A stretch of 64,000 bases of DNA from Ashinkailepas kermadecensis (GCA_034440615.1 JAOTOM010004133.1:164211-228210); one strand, 5' to 3'; positions 1-30,151 are shown, counted from the stretch's first letter. Numbers and translations are program-made. Notes: a model not told the origin generated them from the letters alone.

Positions 1-206
1 AACGCTATCATTTTATTCCGAACGCAGCTGAGGAGCTCACCCACACCGTCACATGTATAATTATGTGTTTATTGGCGAGGTTCAGCACATTCAGGAAGAT
101 AGAAAACCCTCATCAGGAGCGGCTTCGAAGTTCGATGGTGAGGACCGGTTTCTAGCACATCTAGCACGGTCAGTATTCGCGGTACCACTCCATAAGCCAC
201 AATACT

Positions 207-285
207 TTCTACGAGCTTAGTTGTTTGGACTTCAGGGCGCTTCGACCAGAATTGATCATTCGCGCCGATTTTTGATGAGCTTGTT
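207..285. repeat. Fragment of a dispersed repeat also at 28.75 kb and 57.88 kb
   Basis: Shares 'gggcgcttcgaccaga(g/a)ttgatcattcgcgcc' and its flank with the two longer copies at 28749-29112 and 57882-58262. Confidence 0.6.
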
Positions 286-379
286 TTTCCAAAAAGTTGA
301 TGAGACAGCCTAAAAAATTAGCGGGCCGTCGCCCTGCTAACTTCAGTTGTCTCTATGCACCCTTGCTGGAAAGTGGTAA

Positions 380-735
380 TCTTTCAATGGAAGCGTTCAA
401 CACGTTTAACGTGCAGGCAAAGCCTCGGTCAACATGTGAACTGTGTCTCAGAAATAGCATTGCTAACACCTGACGCGCAGGCAAGGCCTTCAACATGTGA
501 ACTGGTTCTGTGAGATAACATCTGACGCGCAAGCAAGGCCTCCTTCAACATGCGAAATGTGTCTGAAATATAACATCTGACACACGGGCAAAGCCTCCTT
601 TAACATATGAACTGGGTCTTGGGGGTAACATCGATAACATCTGACGCGCAGGCAAGACCTCCTTCAACATGTGAACTGGGTATCGGAGATAACATGTGAC
701 GCGCAGGCCAGGCCTCCTTTAAGATGACAACTGGG
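380..735. repeat. Degenerate ~55-60 bp minisatellite
   Basis: About six units share 'aacatctgacgcgcaggcaaggcctcc' and 'ttcaacatgtgaactg'. Each unit has a 'gcgcag' triplet resembling the acceptor-bearing arrays elsewhere in the gene, but I could not identify an exon after the last unit. Confidence 0.75.
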
Positions 736-843
736 GCCATAGGTGGCGAAACGTCCATATTTAAGGGGATACCGGCCAATTTTTCTGACGTTTTTTTCCA
801 GTCAACGCGATGGGGTCAATGCTAAGCTTCCGGACTTAAGGTG

Positions 844-846
<3 letters not shown>

Positions 847-928
<82 letters not shown>
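847..928. repeat. (TA)n microsatellite
   Basis: Near-pure TA dinucleotide run with one TTT interruption, upstream of PRODH2-like exon 1. Confidence 0.95.
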
Positions 929-930
<2 letters not shown>

Positions 931-1011
931 TGTTTTCACTTCGGCATTCCACAAATCTGTCATGACTTTCGAAACATCAAACAGCCGACATGTCGTGTCT
1001 AGATTCTGCAG

Positions 1012-19249
<18,238 letters not shown>

Positions 19250-19250
19250 T

Positions 19251-19398
19251 GACTTGGTGATCAGCAACATCATCACCATCACCTGGCGACTTGGTGATCA
19301 GCAACATCATCACCATCACCTGACGACTTGGTGATCAGCAACATCATCACCAACACCTGGCGACTTGGTGATCAGCAACATCATCGTCATCACCTGGA
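19251..19398 (+). repeat. 37-bp tandem repeat in the PRODH2-like 3' UTR
   Basis: Four copies of a 37-bp unit beginning 'gacttggtgatcagcaac' start two bases after the stop codon. A more diverged tail continues to about 19520. Confidence 0.85.
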
Positions 19399-19969
19399 GA
19401 ACTCAGATGCGATCTGTTGTGACCTGTCAGCCTCAGGTTCGCCCAGTCGTGAGGTGGTGACCTCGCAGCACTTTCAGGTATCACCTGGTAGTTTCACATA
19501 CCATCGGGTGTCACGTGGTGATCTGGAAAACCAACGTGTATTACATGGGGACTCCGTCATGGGAGATCCGTCACTCCAACATGGGGACTCCGAGCCTCAT
19601 CGGAGATCGCTGCCTTCAGACACCGATGTCGCATCTGATGGCTTCACTAGCGCTGGCCGTTGAAGGAGGCCTCTCCGCTTGTGAACAGGGTCGGTGTTGG
19701 ACCCCTCGACGAGTTCTGGGCCAGAATGCGGTCGCTACGATTCGTGGGGGTGAACACCCAGGAGGTCATGGCTGTACTACGCATGCCCAGATAGAACATT
19801 ATCGCACCGGTAGAGCATTGTTTCTATAGCCTTGTTCACGCTCTTCATGTCTGTGCCAGTGCGAAAACGTATTCAGTTAGGACGGCATTGTATAACTTCC
19901 AATCGTCTTGTCATTGAAATCGGCTTAGAAGAAAGAGAATGCATTATGAGGGGGAAAAGAAGTTCACGG

Positions 19970-19979
19970 AATAAATAAA
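19970..19979 (+). promoter_or_regulatory. Candidate polyadenylation signals (AATAAATAAA)
   Basis: Two overlapping AATAAA hexamers lie ~720 bp after the PRODH2-like stop codon. They are the first good candidates downstream. Confidence 0.4.
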
Positions 19980-19989
19980 GTGTTGACGG

Positions 19990-21070
19990 GATTGCGCAAC
20001 TAAAAGTGTCTAAATTGAAGAGCTACACAGGCAGACTAAGTGCATGGTGAGCCCTGGGTGAGGTAAGTCAGCAGATTGCGCTAGGTGGCTGAAAATGTGC
20101 CATTTTCTCAGATCATAAAGGAATCCAGGGTACTGAAGTGTCTTAGGCAGGTAAATATTTTAGCGAGCTTTTTGATTTAGTTCTTTACGAAATCCAAACA
20201 TTGGTTCCACCTAGTCGGTTAGTGGGCACTTTCAAACCAACCCGCCCCCTCCCCACTTCTCTCTAAACTCCTGAGCAGTCACTGGACACTAAACTATTCC
20301 CAGCTGTACATAGAAAATAGCAATGTGACTGGAAATTCAGCTTATTTGTGACACATTTTCATGATAGAAGCGAGGTAACGACATATTTAGTATACTTATG
20401 GTTATATGAACACATGCTAATGGAAATATATTTTCGTTCTCTAAAAAAAACTCTAGAGAAGAACACCGATCATTCCCTTCAGAGAAGTTCGGACAGAAAT
20501 TTCCTGTAGAGAAGGGAGCGATCGTTTGTCTGCAAGGTCGGTTGCTATGTTATTGATGTCATAGTTGACTTTTGACTCTTGATACGACCTGGTCACCGCT
20601 GCCGTGCTTTTGGTCATGATCGCGTTATTTGAAATAGCGCAAGCGAGGGAAAAATAGCCACAAAGCAAAAGCAATAGAGCAATAGCAAACAAGCAAAATA
20701 GTACCACCTAGTGCATTTAGTGCACGATCAAGTACAATGCATCAATAAATATATAAATAACATAGCAGCCAGCGAAAAGATGAAAAGGTGTTGCGGCGTT
20801 TTCATCTGTATGAACGTTGGCCCTATGTTACCGTTCATTGGCCTTATCGGTGGTCAAATCCAGGCCATCCTTTGCCGTTTCGCCCATCGCAATGGGCCAG
20901 GCACTTCTGAGCACTAGCATGAGGCGCATCAGCTCATAGGGCAGGTAGAGGCAAGCAGCTTAGCCAAGTTGGGAAAACTGGTTACTTAGTCACGTTTGTT
21001 TGCGATAAGCTGAAACATTTCATGAAAGTATTCAGTGATCAGTTTTAGGTGCAACTCTTAGGTGATAAGT
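19990..21070. other. Intergenic, nothing recognised
   Basis: AT-rich sequence after the PRODH2-like poly(A) signals. A small - strand frame at 20453-20707 has a hydrophobic N-terminus built from a simple repeat and is not supported as a gene. Confidence 0.4.
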
Positions 21071-21179
21071 GTGATCGCTATTTAACCCTTCTCCTTGTGC
21101 GGCATATTGCGTACCTTGTGCGCGCATATGCGTACGTACCGGTAGCTTCCATGAGGGCGGGGCTTCCCCCGCTGATATC

Positions 21180-22060
21180 TACATAATTACGTCCGATTTT
21201 ATCGCAGTGTTTCCTAGTCGCCACTTGAGATGAGACGTCAGCAGCTCGAACACCAGCGGATGAACAGGGGCAGCAGCGCCGTGCAAAATCATGTGGAAAG
21301 CCGGCAGCCACTGCGCCAAACAGAGTGGTAGGACAACCCGACGCGGCTGAAGTCTGAAGTTGCACTTCATGCTCACGTCATCTTCCATGGGCAGCTGCCG
21401 ACGCTTTAGTCTCGACCTGATTCCAGTCTCCTTCAGCTGGAGAAAGGTCAGGTCCCACGCGGTACCTTCCGACTCCCCTCGACTGAGCGACACGGAATGG
21501 CGTAGTGTAGAGAGAGCCTTGGTGTGGGAGCAAATATTGGAACAACCCTGCCTAGTGCAGTAGAACACCATATCCAGTTAATCTCTAACAACAGCAAGGT
21601 TTTCCCTATCCACGTTGGGAACAGTTTGGTTATAGAAGCATATGCAAGTATGAGTGATTTAATTCATCATGTCGGTGAAGTTGATGTTATGGCCAGACAA
21701 GTTCCTGATGGTGCTACCGGCTGCCATATCTATGAAGGCGTTCCACTCCAATCAAGACGTGTCAAGGACATCCTCCAGCTGCTTCATGGTGACACTGGTG
21801 AGGAAGGCGGCCTGTTAAAACTGGCAGCAGAGCATGGCCAACACGCAGATTACGGCAGACATGACGCGGTGCCACAGACTCCGCGGCTGTAGCGTCAGCC
21901 CCTGGCTACAGAATAGACCTATCGTCTGGACACAACAGACAACCAAACCCGCATGCTGATGCTCCGCCATTCGGAACATGACAAAACCTGCCAGCGACAG
22001 TAGGGAGGATATCCCAAGAAACATCAACATTTAGAGGTCAAGAGTACCATCCCTTACTGT
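21180..22060 (-). pseudogene. Ionotropic receptor (IR, variant glutamate receptor) pseudogene
   Basis: One continuous - strand frame reads, in order, through a TM1 (LMFLGISSLLSLAGFVMFR), a pore region with CSQGLTLQPRSLWHR, a TM3 (VMSAVICVLAMLCCQF*QAAFLTSVT), the KQLEDVLDTS*LEWN linker, the distal ligand-binding lobe with LQLKETGIRSRLKRRQLP, and a TM4 (VVLPLCLAQWLPAFHMIL). This is the order and spacing of arthropod ionotropic receptors, divergent relatives of ligand-gated glutamate channels used in chemosensation. Stops interrupt it at CCQF*, DTS*, DMMN* and VVRD*, without frameshifts. It is intronless here. N-terminal ligand-binding lobe upstream (above 22060) is not clearly recognised; an open - strand frame at 22657-22259 might be a remnant. 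Confidence 0.72.
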
Positions 22061-22084
22061 ACTAAATCGGCACCCACGTGGGCA

Positions 22085-22110
22085 CTAATTTTTCCAGTGA
22101 GAGGGGGGGG
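22085..22110. repeat. Poly-G tract
   Basis: A run of 13 G at ~22102, simple sequence only. Confidence 0.6.
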
Positions 22111-22959
22111 GGGGGTCTCTTCCCACTGGCAACGCCCCTTTCCCGTAATACGCGCATTGCATTCATGATAAGCGAAATATGCGTGCAGTCATCGGCGTAT
22201 TCGTTGATTTCTGTGTGCATCGAAGCACTCGTGACGTACGAGCGAGCAGCAGGCCGGTTTATATGGGCTGGGGCGGCGGTGAAAACCAGTGGTTTTCACC
22301 CATGCCGGGTGAAGTCACGGTCATGCCGGTGGAAAGATCACGCCCCTGCAGATGAACATGCGAACATTTAGTAGCTTCAAGAACCATCTGCTTACGAAAA
22401 TGTATTAGGTCCGAATGGATGAATAATATGTTGCATGTCATGCGTGCTCCAAACCATTTTCGTTGGAGAATCATTACCAACATGGTCGTTCGGAACCTGG
22501 GTTCCACGTTCAGGTAGTCGGTGCCGTTTTCGACCAGTCCATTGCTGTCTAAGTTTGCCAATATATTACTCAGCCAAGGGTCTTCTCTGCTGTCGACACG
22601 TCGTGCTGTGAGCCCGGGATGCGAAGTCCCCCCCCCCCCTCTCCCACCCACCCACAAGCGTGATCGGAGACTGATGAATCCAGCCGTCCCATTGGCCAGC
22701 TAATCAGCCGTCGGCGAGAAAACCGAGCAGAACTAGGCAGCCTCCCCCGCCGAGTCAATACCAGGCAATGAAGATGTTCGAATTCTCCAGCGTGTGAGGC
22801 TTCCAGGGATAGGCGAGACTACGGCGTCAAGTTGAAGGATCAGTGAGGTATATAGGCACAAACAGGTCGGCTAATTGTAATTTATTATCATGAAAATTGC
22901 TATTTTCAATGTTGTTCCCCACCCTCCCCCGTCACTATGTAGTTCATGTTTAAAAAGAG

Positions 22960-23255
22960 CCATCCCTTACCGGGCGTGTTGCCCTCGCCTCCGGCCAGCG
23001 GCAGACACTAGTGGCAGAGCCGTCCCTTACCGGGCGTGCTGCCCTCGCCTCCGGCCAGCGGTAGCCACTGGTGGCAGAGCCGTCCCTTACCGGGCGTGCT
23101 GCCCTCGCTTCCGGCCAGCGGCAGCCACTGGTGGCAGAGCCGTCCCTTAACGAGCGTACTGTCCTCGCCTCCGACCAGCGGCAGCCACTGGTGGCAGAGC
23201 CGTCCCTTAACGGGCGTGCTGCCCTCGCTTCCGACCAGCGGCAGACACTGGTAGC
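22960..23255 (+). repeat. 60-bp minisatellite
   Basis: Five units of 'gtcccttaccgggcgtgctg' plus 'ccctcgcctccggccagcgg' and 'cagccactggtggcagagcc'. Units contain 'tggcag' and 'cggcag' and lead directly into a CpG-rich block, as the acceptor-bearing arrays of other introns do, but the downstream exon is not recognised. Confidence 0.85.
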
Positions 23256-23455
23256 GGCAATGTGGCGGTGATGTGGCCGACGGGCGAGGCGGGGTGGGGC
23301 GCGGCTCGCTGTGGCGGCAGCAGAGCTGATGGTAGTCAGCCCCGGTCGATGCGGACGGGAGGCAGGGCGCGCGGCTGGCGCAGGCGCGGCTGGTGCAGGC
23401 GCGATTGGCGCAGACGCGCCGCCGCCGATCGATACCGCACCAGCGACCTACTGTG
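23255..23455 (+). other. CpG-rich block, possible exon or promoter
   Basis: Short 'gcgcggctggcgcaggcgcg' style repeats rich in CpG. It is open in two + frames and could be a 5' exon or CpG island of the downstream gene. No recognisable protein. Confidence 0.25.
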
Positions 23456-23655
23456 ATCCAGTGTTGGCCAGGCCAGGCGTGCTCTTCCAGCTAGTGCACT
23501 GGATCAGGTGATATCTTCCAGGCAGAGCACTGGGTGAGGTGAAATACCGGACCAGCGACGCACTGACCCAGTGTGCGCCGGGCCCGGTGTGCTCTTCCAG
23601 CCGGTACACTGGATCAGGTGAGATCTTCCAGGCAGAGCACTGGGTGAGATAAAGT
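23455..23655 (+). repeat. ~120-bp tandem duplication
   Basis: Two copies of 'gtgctcttccagc', '(t/c)actggatcaggtga' and 'atcttccaggcagagcactg', each with acceptor-like 'cttccag' and donor-like 'cag|gtga'. Confidence 0.8.
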
Positions 23656-23689
23656 CTGCTAGATGAAGGGCTGCTGTCAGGTACGAACA

Positions 23690-24100
23690 CGCATCTGCCA
23701 TTACAGCTACAATTACAGGGCCAGGGCACATTCACGGCCACGTACCTGCCATAGAGCTGCAATTACAGTGCCAGGGCACATACACGGCTACGTACCTGCC
23801 ATTAGAGCTACAATTACAGGGCCAGGGCACAGACACGGCCACGTACCTGCCATTAGAGTTACAATTATAGGACCAGGGCACATACACGGCCACGTACCTG
23901 CCATAAGAGCTACAATTACAGGAACAGGGCACAGACACGGCCACGTACCTGCCATTAGAGCTACAATTACAGGGACAGGGCACATACACGGCCACGTACC
24001 TGTCATTAGAGCTACAATTACAGGGCCAGGGCACAGACACAACCAGGCACCTGTCACTAGAGTTGCAATTGCAGGGCCATGGCACAGATACGACCGAGTC
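23690..24100 (+). repeat. 57-bp minisatellite
   Basis: Seven units of 'acagggccagggcacagaca' plus 'cggccacgtacctgccatta' and 'gagctacaatt'. Each contains 'attacag|ggccagg', an acceptor-like site. The sequence after the last unit (from 24078) stays open for ~45 codons but is not recognised. Confidence 0.88.
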
Positions 24101-24248
24101 ACATGCAGTGTGGAAATTAAGAGCAAGGAGTGCGTAAACGATGTCCTGTTTAGTCGATTCGGACAGATTAGGCAAGTAATTAGAAGATCGGCCACAATGG
24201 GCCGTTAAAGTCAAGTCTGTCTCCTCCGAAATTGAAGGTAGCTTGCCG

Positions 24249-24580
24249 CCCCGGTAGCTCAGTTGGCTAGAGCGCCGTCCCACACTGGTCTCCCCTGTCC
24301 TGGCAACACAGGGTTCGAGTCGCTTCACGCGCTCGCATTTAGCCCACGGCTGGGAGGGTCAGTTGGCAGCTGGCCTCTATAAGGCCGGGGACGAGCTGCC
24401 GGGCGGCCGTGTCGGTGCATTGACGGCACGTTGAACTTGCGGTCAAAATTCTGCCGATGAACGGGAATTCATGGGTCGGGTGGTGGGACCAGGGTTCACG
24501 CAACAAGCTCTGCTTAGCAATAGGACCATCGTTCATAAAGCCACCCCAGCAAGAACTTGGATACAATTTTTTTTTTTTTA
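24249..24580 (+). mobile_element. tRNA-derived SINE
   Basis: The head has a pol III box A (GTAGCTCAGTTGGCTAGAGC) and a box B (GGGTTCGAGTC) spaced as in a tRNA gene. A body without tRNA fold follows, with a poly-T stretch near 24568. Acceptor-stem and anticodon arms do not pair as a real tRNA, so this is a SINE rather than a tRNA gene. No clear target duplication. Confidence 0.75.
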
Positions 24581-24718
24581 AAGTTTCGAGAGTATATTTC
24601 GCGCAAAGCGAACTTTGAAGAGTAAACAAGATAAAAGAACGTTAGCTTTAGGGCACTTAACAAGTTCCCCGTTTTAGTTGGAAAGTAGTTTGCTTCATTC
24701 TCGTGAATAAAATTAATT

Positions 24719-27190
24719 ATGGTTTGCATGGGTGTAACCACGGTTTCGAAATTAGGGGGGACAAGCCAGGGACGCGGTAAGTTTGGACAAGATAGAGGGG
24801 TAGTCCCCCTCCCAAAAAAAAGGAAAAAAAGAGGATTTCAGGCAATTCTTTTTCAATGTCTGGTTTTTAGATTTGCCATTATTAAAGATGACATTTTCCG
24901 GACAAAATGGGGAAATTTCCTGTATATGGTGTTTTTATTAATAATAATTTCCTTCAGAATACCATGTTTATGAAGGTGACTAAGATGATGGGACCACTTA
25001 TTTTCTGTGCACATTTTTTTAATGGACAAATTTTTGCAAACATTTTCGAACTTAAGAAACCTAACCTAACTTAACCTAACCAAACCTAACCCATTTGTTT
25101 GCTTTATGGAGGAAAATGCGTGTACAAGCTTTTCTTGTTACCACCTTAAAGCACAATAATACGAAAAAGTTTCCCAAAAGTTTGCAGAGAATTTGTGAAA
25201 AAATGCATTTTTGTCTTCAAAAGCACCTTAGGTTAGGTTAGGTTGGGTTAGGCTGGGTTAGGTTTCTTATCTAATTTTGAAAATTTTCAGAAAATAAATT
25301 GCTTGACATTTTCCTAATTATATTTTGGGATTTTTTGTATCCAAAGGTAGGTTAGGCTAGGTTAGGTTAGTTTATGTTGCCTTTTATTTTATTTTTTAAC
25401 ACTTATTTTTGTGGAATGTTACCTAACTCAATGCACCTTTTTGGCATTATTTTGCTCACAACCCGAAAACTAAGCATTTGCACAGAAAATAAGTGGTCAC
25501 ATCATCAAAGTCACCTTCATAAACATGGTATTCCAAAGAAAAAAAAACACCTGATACTGTAAATTTACTACAAAATGTTCAGCAAAGATTAGCAATTTCC
25601 ACTCCTTATCACTGCCTATGAACATCTAGCTCTCTGTCGTATGTGCTGGCCCAATTTCACAATCACTATAGAGCCATGCTGTAATTATGTTAAACGCTGC
25701 CCTCTTGTAGCAGGAAAAACATAAAATATTTGTATGTCCGGAACAGCAATGTGGCGGTGTAAATAAAAACCAGCGAAGAGAGCGCCGTCCGAGCAGGTTA
25801 TGACGGATTTCTTGGGGGAGCCCCTAGTCATATAGGATATGAGTGCCTGCTATCACAACGGCTGCAAACAAAAACAGATTTGATCTTCCTATTCCTATTA
25901 CACTCAATCATTGTACACACACTGGACCTTCGACACCTGTGAAATTATTTCGATATCTGAACATTCTGATACCTTACGGCAAGCCACGTCGAATGACACC
26001 CACATAATGCAAATTGAAGCCATAGTGACGAAACGCGATGTCATCGAAGAACTTAATCAAATTTTTGACCTTGACATGTCTCGGTTTGAAATGTTACTCG
26101 AGTGTTCACCACTGGTTATTGCTTGATATCAGATTTGGATGGGTTTGAACGAAAACGAAAGAAAATTCAGCGGACCAGATGATCAGCTTGGCCTTTGCCC
26201 TTGCAAAAAAATAGTTGGATTGCTTAGCGTTCCGATATCCCATAACAAGCCACGTCGAATGACGCCCATTTGATGGAAATTGAAGCGAAAGCAACCGAAC
26301 CTCGCGTTCGGCTGGTATCGCTTCAATATCGCCATCTAATAAATCAAGCTAACCTTTGACCTAGAAGTTTGTCCTTGACATGTACCGGTCTGAAATGCTG
26401 CACGATGGTTCAGCACAGGCTATTGCTAGTGATACCAGATTTGGGCAGGTTTGGGTGAAATAAAATGGGAGGCAACCGAAGAAACCGGTTTGCGTTGGAT
26501 CTTGACCGTTAAGGTGGAAATGTGAGACCTATGTAGCTGCTTCCAGTGTTCAGTGCAAGCAGAAACATGTGTGGTAATTGATTCCAACGATCATAAACCC
26601 GTCGCTGAATGCCGATGCCAATACAAACACGCCTCTGTCGAACACATCGCTGAATACGAATAAGAATATGACGCAAACTTGACGTACTTGCTTAAGGTTG
26701 CCCATGACTCCCCTCCATGGTCTTGAAGATACCCAAGGACACCAAGAGTCACGTTTGTTCAAGATATATCAATATATGTGCAGGGAATTGCAACCTAAGA
26801 CTATAATAAAGCCTTGCGATAATGCAAATTTTTTGCCTGACAAAACACAACTTTCCACCCAAGGGAAAACAAAAGATGGTCAAGGTTCATGTTATTCAAG
26901 AATGACCTGGAAGCAGAAATTTCTACGTCTGCTGATTTACTACTCGGAGATTTTGCGACGACAGATAGCCTGTGAAGCCCGTTGATTGGCTAAATGGGCT
27001 CCTAGTGATTTTTGGTGATTCTCTTGCATATATATTCTCACTTTATGCATGATTAAGTATAATTTTGCGCCGATCGTGTTCCGGTAGCTGAGGCTGGGGG
27101 ACACGAAATAAATTGAGGTGGACAAATCGTCAGTTTTCAGAAATGGGGGGGGGGACATGTCTCCCTCCCCCCCCCTCCCCAGTGGTTACA
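24719..27190. repeat. Second copy of the dispersed repeat family, interrupted by a foldback element
   Basis: 24719-24915 matches 41669-41870 and 25565-25745 matches 41880-42050. 25737-27190 then matches 10700-12960. The intervening 24920-25560 is the foldback insertion. Confidence 0.65.
24920..25560. mobile_element. Foldback (MITE-like) element with TTAGG-like motifs in its arms
   Basis: The arm 'gaataccatgtttatgaagg' and following bases at 24957-25020 is the reverse complement of 25475-25533, with similarity continuing outward to the GGTGTTTTT/AAAAACACC ends. Inner parts carry CCTAA repeats (25055-25092) on one side and GGTTAGG repeats (25226-25265, 25345-25375) on the other. No transposase. 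Confidence 0.75.
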
Positions 27191-27417
27191 CCCGTGATAG
27201 TTTGTGTATTTGGTTTATATATTTGGTTTGTATATTGCCTATAAGTTGTATCTCCTTCGTATCCGCTGCGCGGTTGACTTACCAGCTGCCTCCCGCTGCC
27301 ACACTGGCGGTGAAGTGGGTTCATTTCCACTTCAGACGACCACTGAAGCATGGTCTACTGCGACAGACAGCAAGTGGCCAGGTCAGGGGCCATCTGATCA
27401 GTGATGAAGCATTGGGG

Positions 27418-27600
27418 AAATAGGCTGGAATTTACCACTTCCTGAACGCTAAATCTATATCTTTTCCAAAGAACCATCCAAAGAACCTCTTGATCCGTGT
27501 TATGAAGTCTTCATGTCTCATTTCTAGCCGTATCTTGTTTATAAGTAACATGCCCATGCTTACCATCACAGATTGCGATACAAAACGTCTCGTGACCAGT
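27418..27600 (+). repeat. Third copy of the 13104-13300 repeat
   Basis: Shares 'gaaatagg(g/c)tggaat' and 'ttatgaagtct' blocks with 13115-13300. Confidence 0.55.
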
Positions 27601-27922
27601 GTTGGGAAAATCGGCTGTTCCTTGATTTTTGGCATCCAGAACATTATTCTCTTCAGCAAAATTTACTTCTATTTTTGACATTTGGAGGTTAAATGGTGCT
27701 GTTTCACAATGAAACGATCTGTGATGAACTCCTCAAATCATTGGAAAGTGCAAACTGAGATTCTGATGTCGCAGGTTTCGCAATAAGCATGCTCTTCATA
27801 TTTGATTATCAGTAATTTCCCTCTCCACATCCGGGATTACAAACTACAAATCTTATCCGGCTTAAAGCGGAATTCCAGTTAAAGGAGTTAGTTAGTATGT
27901 GGTCTGCTGTTCAATTACACTT

Positions 27923-27924
<2 letters not shown>

Positions 27925-27998
<74 letters not shown>
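27925..27998. repeat. (TA)n microsatellite
   Basis: About 74 bp of uninterrupted TA, followed ~75 bp later by a short (TG)n. Confidence 0.95.
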
Positions 27999-28001
<3 letters not shown>

Positions 28002-28379
28002 GTGCTTATAGACCGCTCCCGATGTTCTCGTCCTTGTCGTATTTGCGGTTTTGGAGCTGTATTAATGTAACACCGTGTGTGTGTGTGTGTGCGTGTGTGT
28101 GTTGTGTGTGTTTATAGATTGCTCCAGATGTATTTTCATTTTGTACTGGTGACTCAAACTCAAGAATAGCCATCCTATATGGAATACTTTCAAGGGAGTA
28201 GCCAGGGTTCGCTCAAGAAGGGATAAGGAGCGGTGACCTCGTAGGGCCCCGGGACTTCGAGGTCCCCTATGTATTTGCTAAATAGTAAGTAGCATTGCAC
28301 TCTAATTTAAGCCGTTTTTGGCCCTTCGTGCGTCCTCTGCCCCCACCTCCCACAAAAATACTCCCAGGAAGGAACGCCC

Positions 28380-28745
28380 ACTCCTCAACCTACGCGATCT
28401 CCTCTGTGGTTCGCTGAACCTCTAGAGGTGTGAGGGACCCCTGCGTTACCATTAGCGGATCCTCTGAACCCTCATATCTTCGGAGGAGGTGTTGGCCACC
28501 TCATCACCCATATTCGAGGTCCCGCTAGAAGTCTGGAGGGAGGTCCCTGTTGGGGCTCGTAGCAGATCCTCTAGGCTTCTACATGTTCAGAGAAGGGCGT
28601 GGCCATCCCCTTCGCTATCTTGAATACTCTTAGTGGGCCGAAATGGAGATCTGAAGGGCCCCACAGGCCCTTGGGAGGTTCTCTGAGCCCATCCTACCTC
28701 CGGGGAATAGGGTGGCCATCCCCTTTCCCCTCTTGGATGGCGGGA
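28380..28745. repeat. Degenerate ~150-bp repeat
   Basis: Three loose units share 'cggagga..tgtggccatcccc' and 'ggtccc..gggag' blocks. Weakly supported. Confidence 0.35.
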
Positions 28746-28748
28746 TCT

Positions 28749-29112
28749 GTTAGTAAGTTAGTTATTTGGACTTTAGGGCGCTTCGACCAGAGTTGATCAT
28801 TCGCGCCCAGAGCCGGAGCTGCGTAAGTTCCAAGGGAGCATCGGGTAGACAGAAGTTCAGATGGGATCCATCGTTGGGACTTATTTACGTTTCTCGGCTA
28901 TATATGCGAATTAGTGGCACAAATTGGTGACGCAATGGAAGCCCCTGTTTGTCGGCCGTAAGGTCAGGAGATTCCGTACACGTTTGATTTGTGGAGACTG
29001 TGTCATTGACGATTCCAGGGTTGATCAATCCGGCCATGCCTACTAAACGGCCGAAAATCATGCAAAAATGTAGATCGGCGTTCCTGAACCTAAAACAGAA
29101 TCTAAGCAACTT
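28749..29112 (+). repeat. Dispersed repeat, full copy A
   Basis: Nearly identical to 57882-58262 over ~365 bp (shared 'gatctgttag(t/c)aagttagt' through 'ctaagca(a/g)cttcgtaagaag'). A fragment is also at 207-285. No coding potential or tRNA-like head seen. Confidence 0.88.
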
Positions 29113-29154
29113 CGTAAGAAGAAGTTGATCTGCCTCCGAGACTAGGGGTCTCGG

Positions 29155-29292
29155 AGACTCGCGACCCGTCTACGACTCACGAGACTCGAAAACTCGTCCA
29201 CGTGTCACGAGATTTGAAAACTCGTCCACGAGTAACGGGACTCGAAAACTCGTCCACGAGTCACGAGACTCGAAAACTCGTGCACGAGTCAT
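29155..29292. repeat. 30-bp minisatellite
   Basis: Four to five units of 'cacgagactcgaaaactcgt' plus 'ccacgagt', internally palindromic around CGAGTC/GACTCG. Confidence 0.85.
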
Positions 29293-30151
29293 GCGGTGTA
29301 CGCACTGCACCCAGAGTACCACGAAGACTGCCTTCCTAGCAACATGTGCTATAAGCAATACCCACCTGACCTACCGTCGTGATTGTGTGTTCATAATTGA
29401 GTTAGACCAAAAAACATTGTGTTTTATCGATTGCATTGCATTTCATGTAAACATGTCTTCCATGCATGGTATGTTTCTATGACATGCTCGATAGTTTAAG
29501 ACGGGAGATGAAATAGGAGGAAAATTCAGTTGCTGGTACTCACTACCCGACCACGTTGCAATCAACCACGAAGCAAGGGCGGATCCAGGCAATTTAGGTA
29601 GGGGGACACTCGTGTGGAGTACCGTTTTCTCGAACGGTTGCCCCGTGGTAGTCACTGAATGGGCGGCTTCGGCTGAAAACTTTGCATGTAGCGCCATTTC
29701 CCGGGGCCAGAAGGGCGCCACCTTTACATGAGTTGATGGGGAGACATGCCCCCGCGCTCCCCCTCTGTATCCGCCCCTGTCACGAGGTGGTGCCAGCTGG
29801 CGCTGCAGTCGAGCTTTGAAAGTTGGAACGCGCCGACCTCGTACGGCAGTGTATATGCACTTTAGAAGTCACTGACCACATGGTGTGAAAATCGTCACCT
29901 TCCTAAATCCGCTCGGATCGTGGGCAATTCCAGTTCGTTCTCCCACCTGGTACTGCGTCTACAGACATCCTATAGGGAAGTGGAATGGCAGCTTAGTTCA
30001 CTTGGCTAGCCTGACATTTCAAAGCAGGCAGAGTAGGTACACCGTAAAATCACAGTCACATTCTGGTCTCCACTTCAGCTCATTCAGGACGGCACAAACA
30101 TGAGTTCGCACGTGCAATCCTGATACTACAACATACCCCGTCCATCGACAG

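Noticed and set aside
20453..20707. Small secreted protein on the - strand
   Set aside because: The hydrophobic 'signal peptide' is encoded by an AAGCAA/AGCAAT simple repeat and no homology or splice support is visible.
22259..22657. N-terminal lobe of the ionotropic receptor
   Set aside because: Position and strand fit, but I see no ligand-binding motif, so it is only mentioned as a possibility.
24249..24325. A functional tRNA gene
   Set aside because: Box A and box B are good, but the acceptor and anticodon stems do not pair and SINE-like sequence continues downstream.
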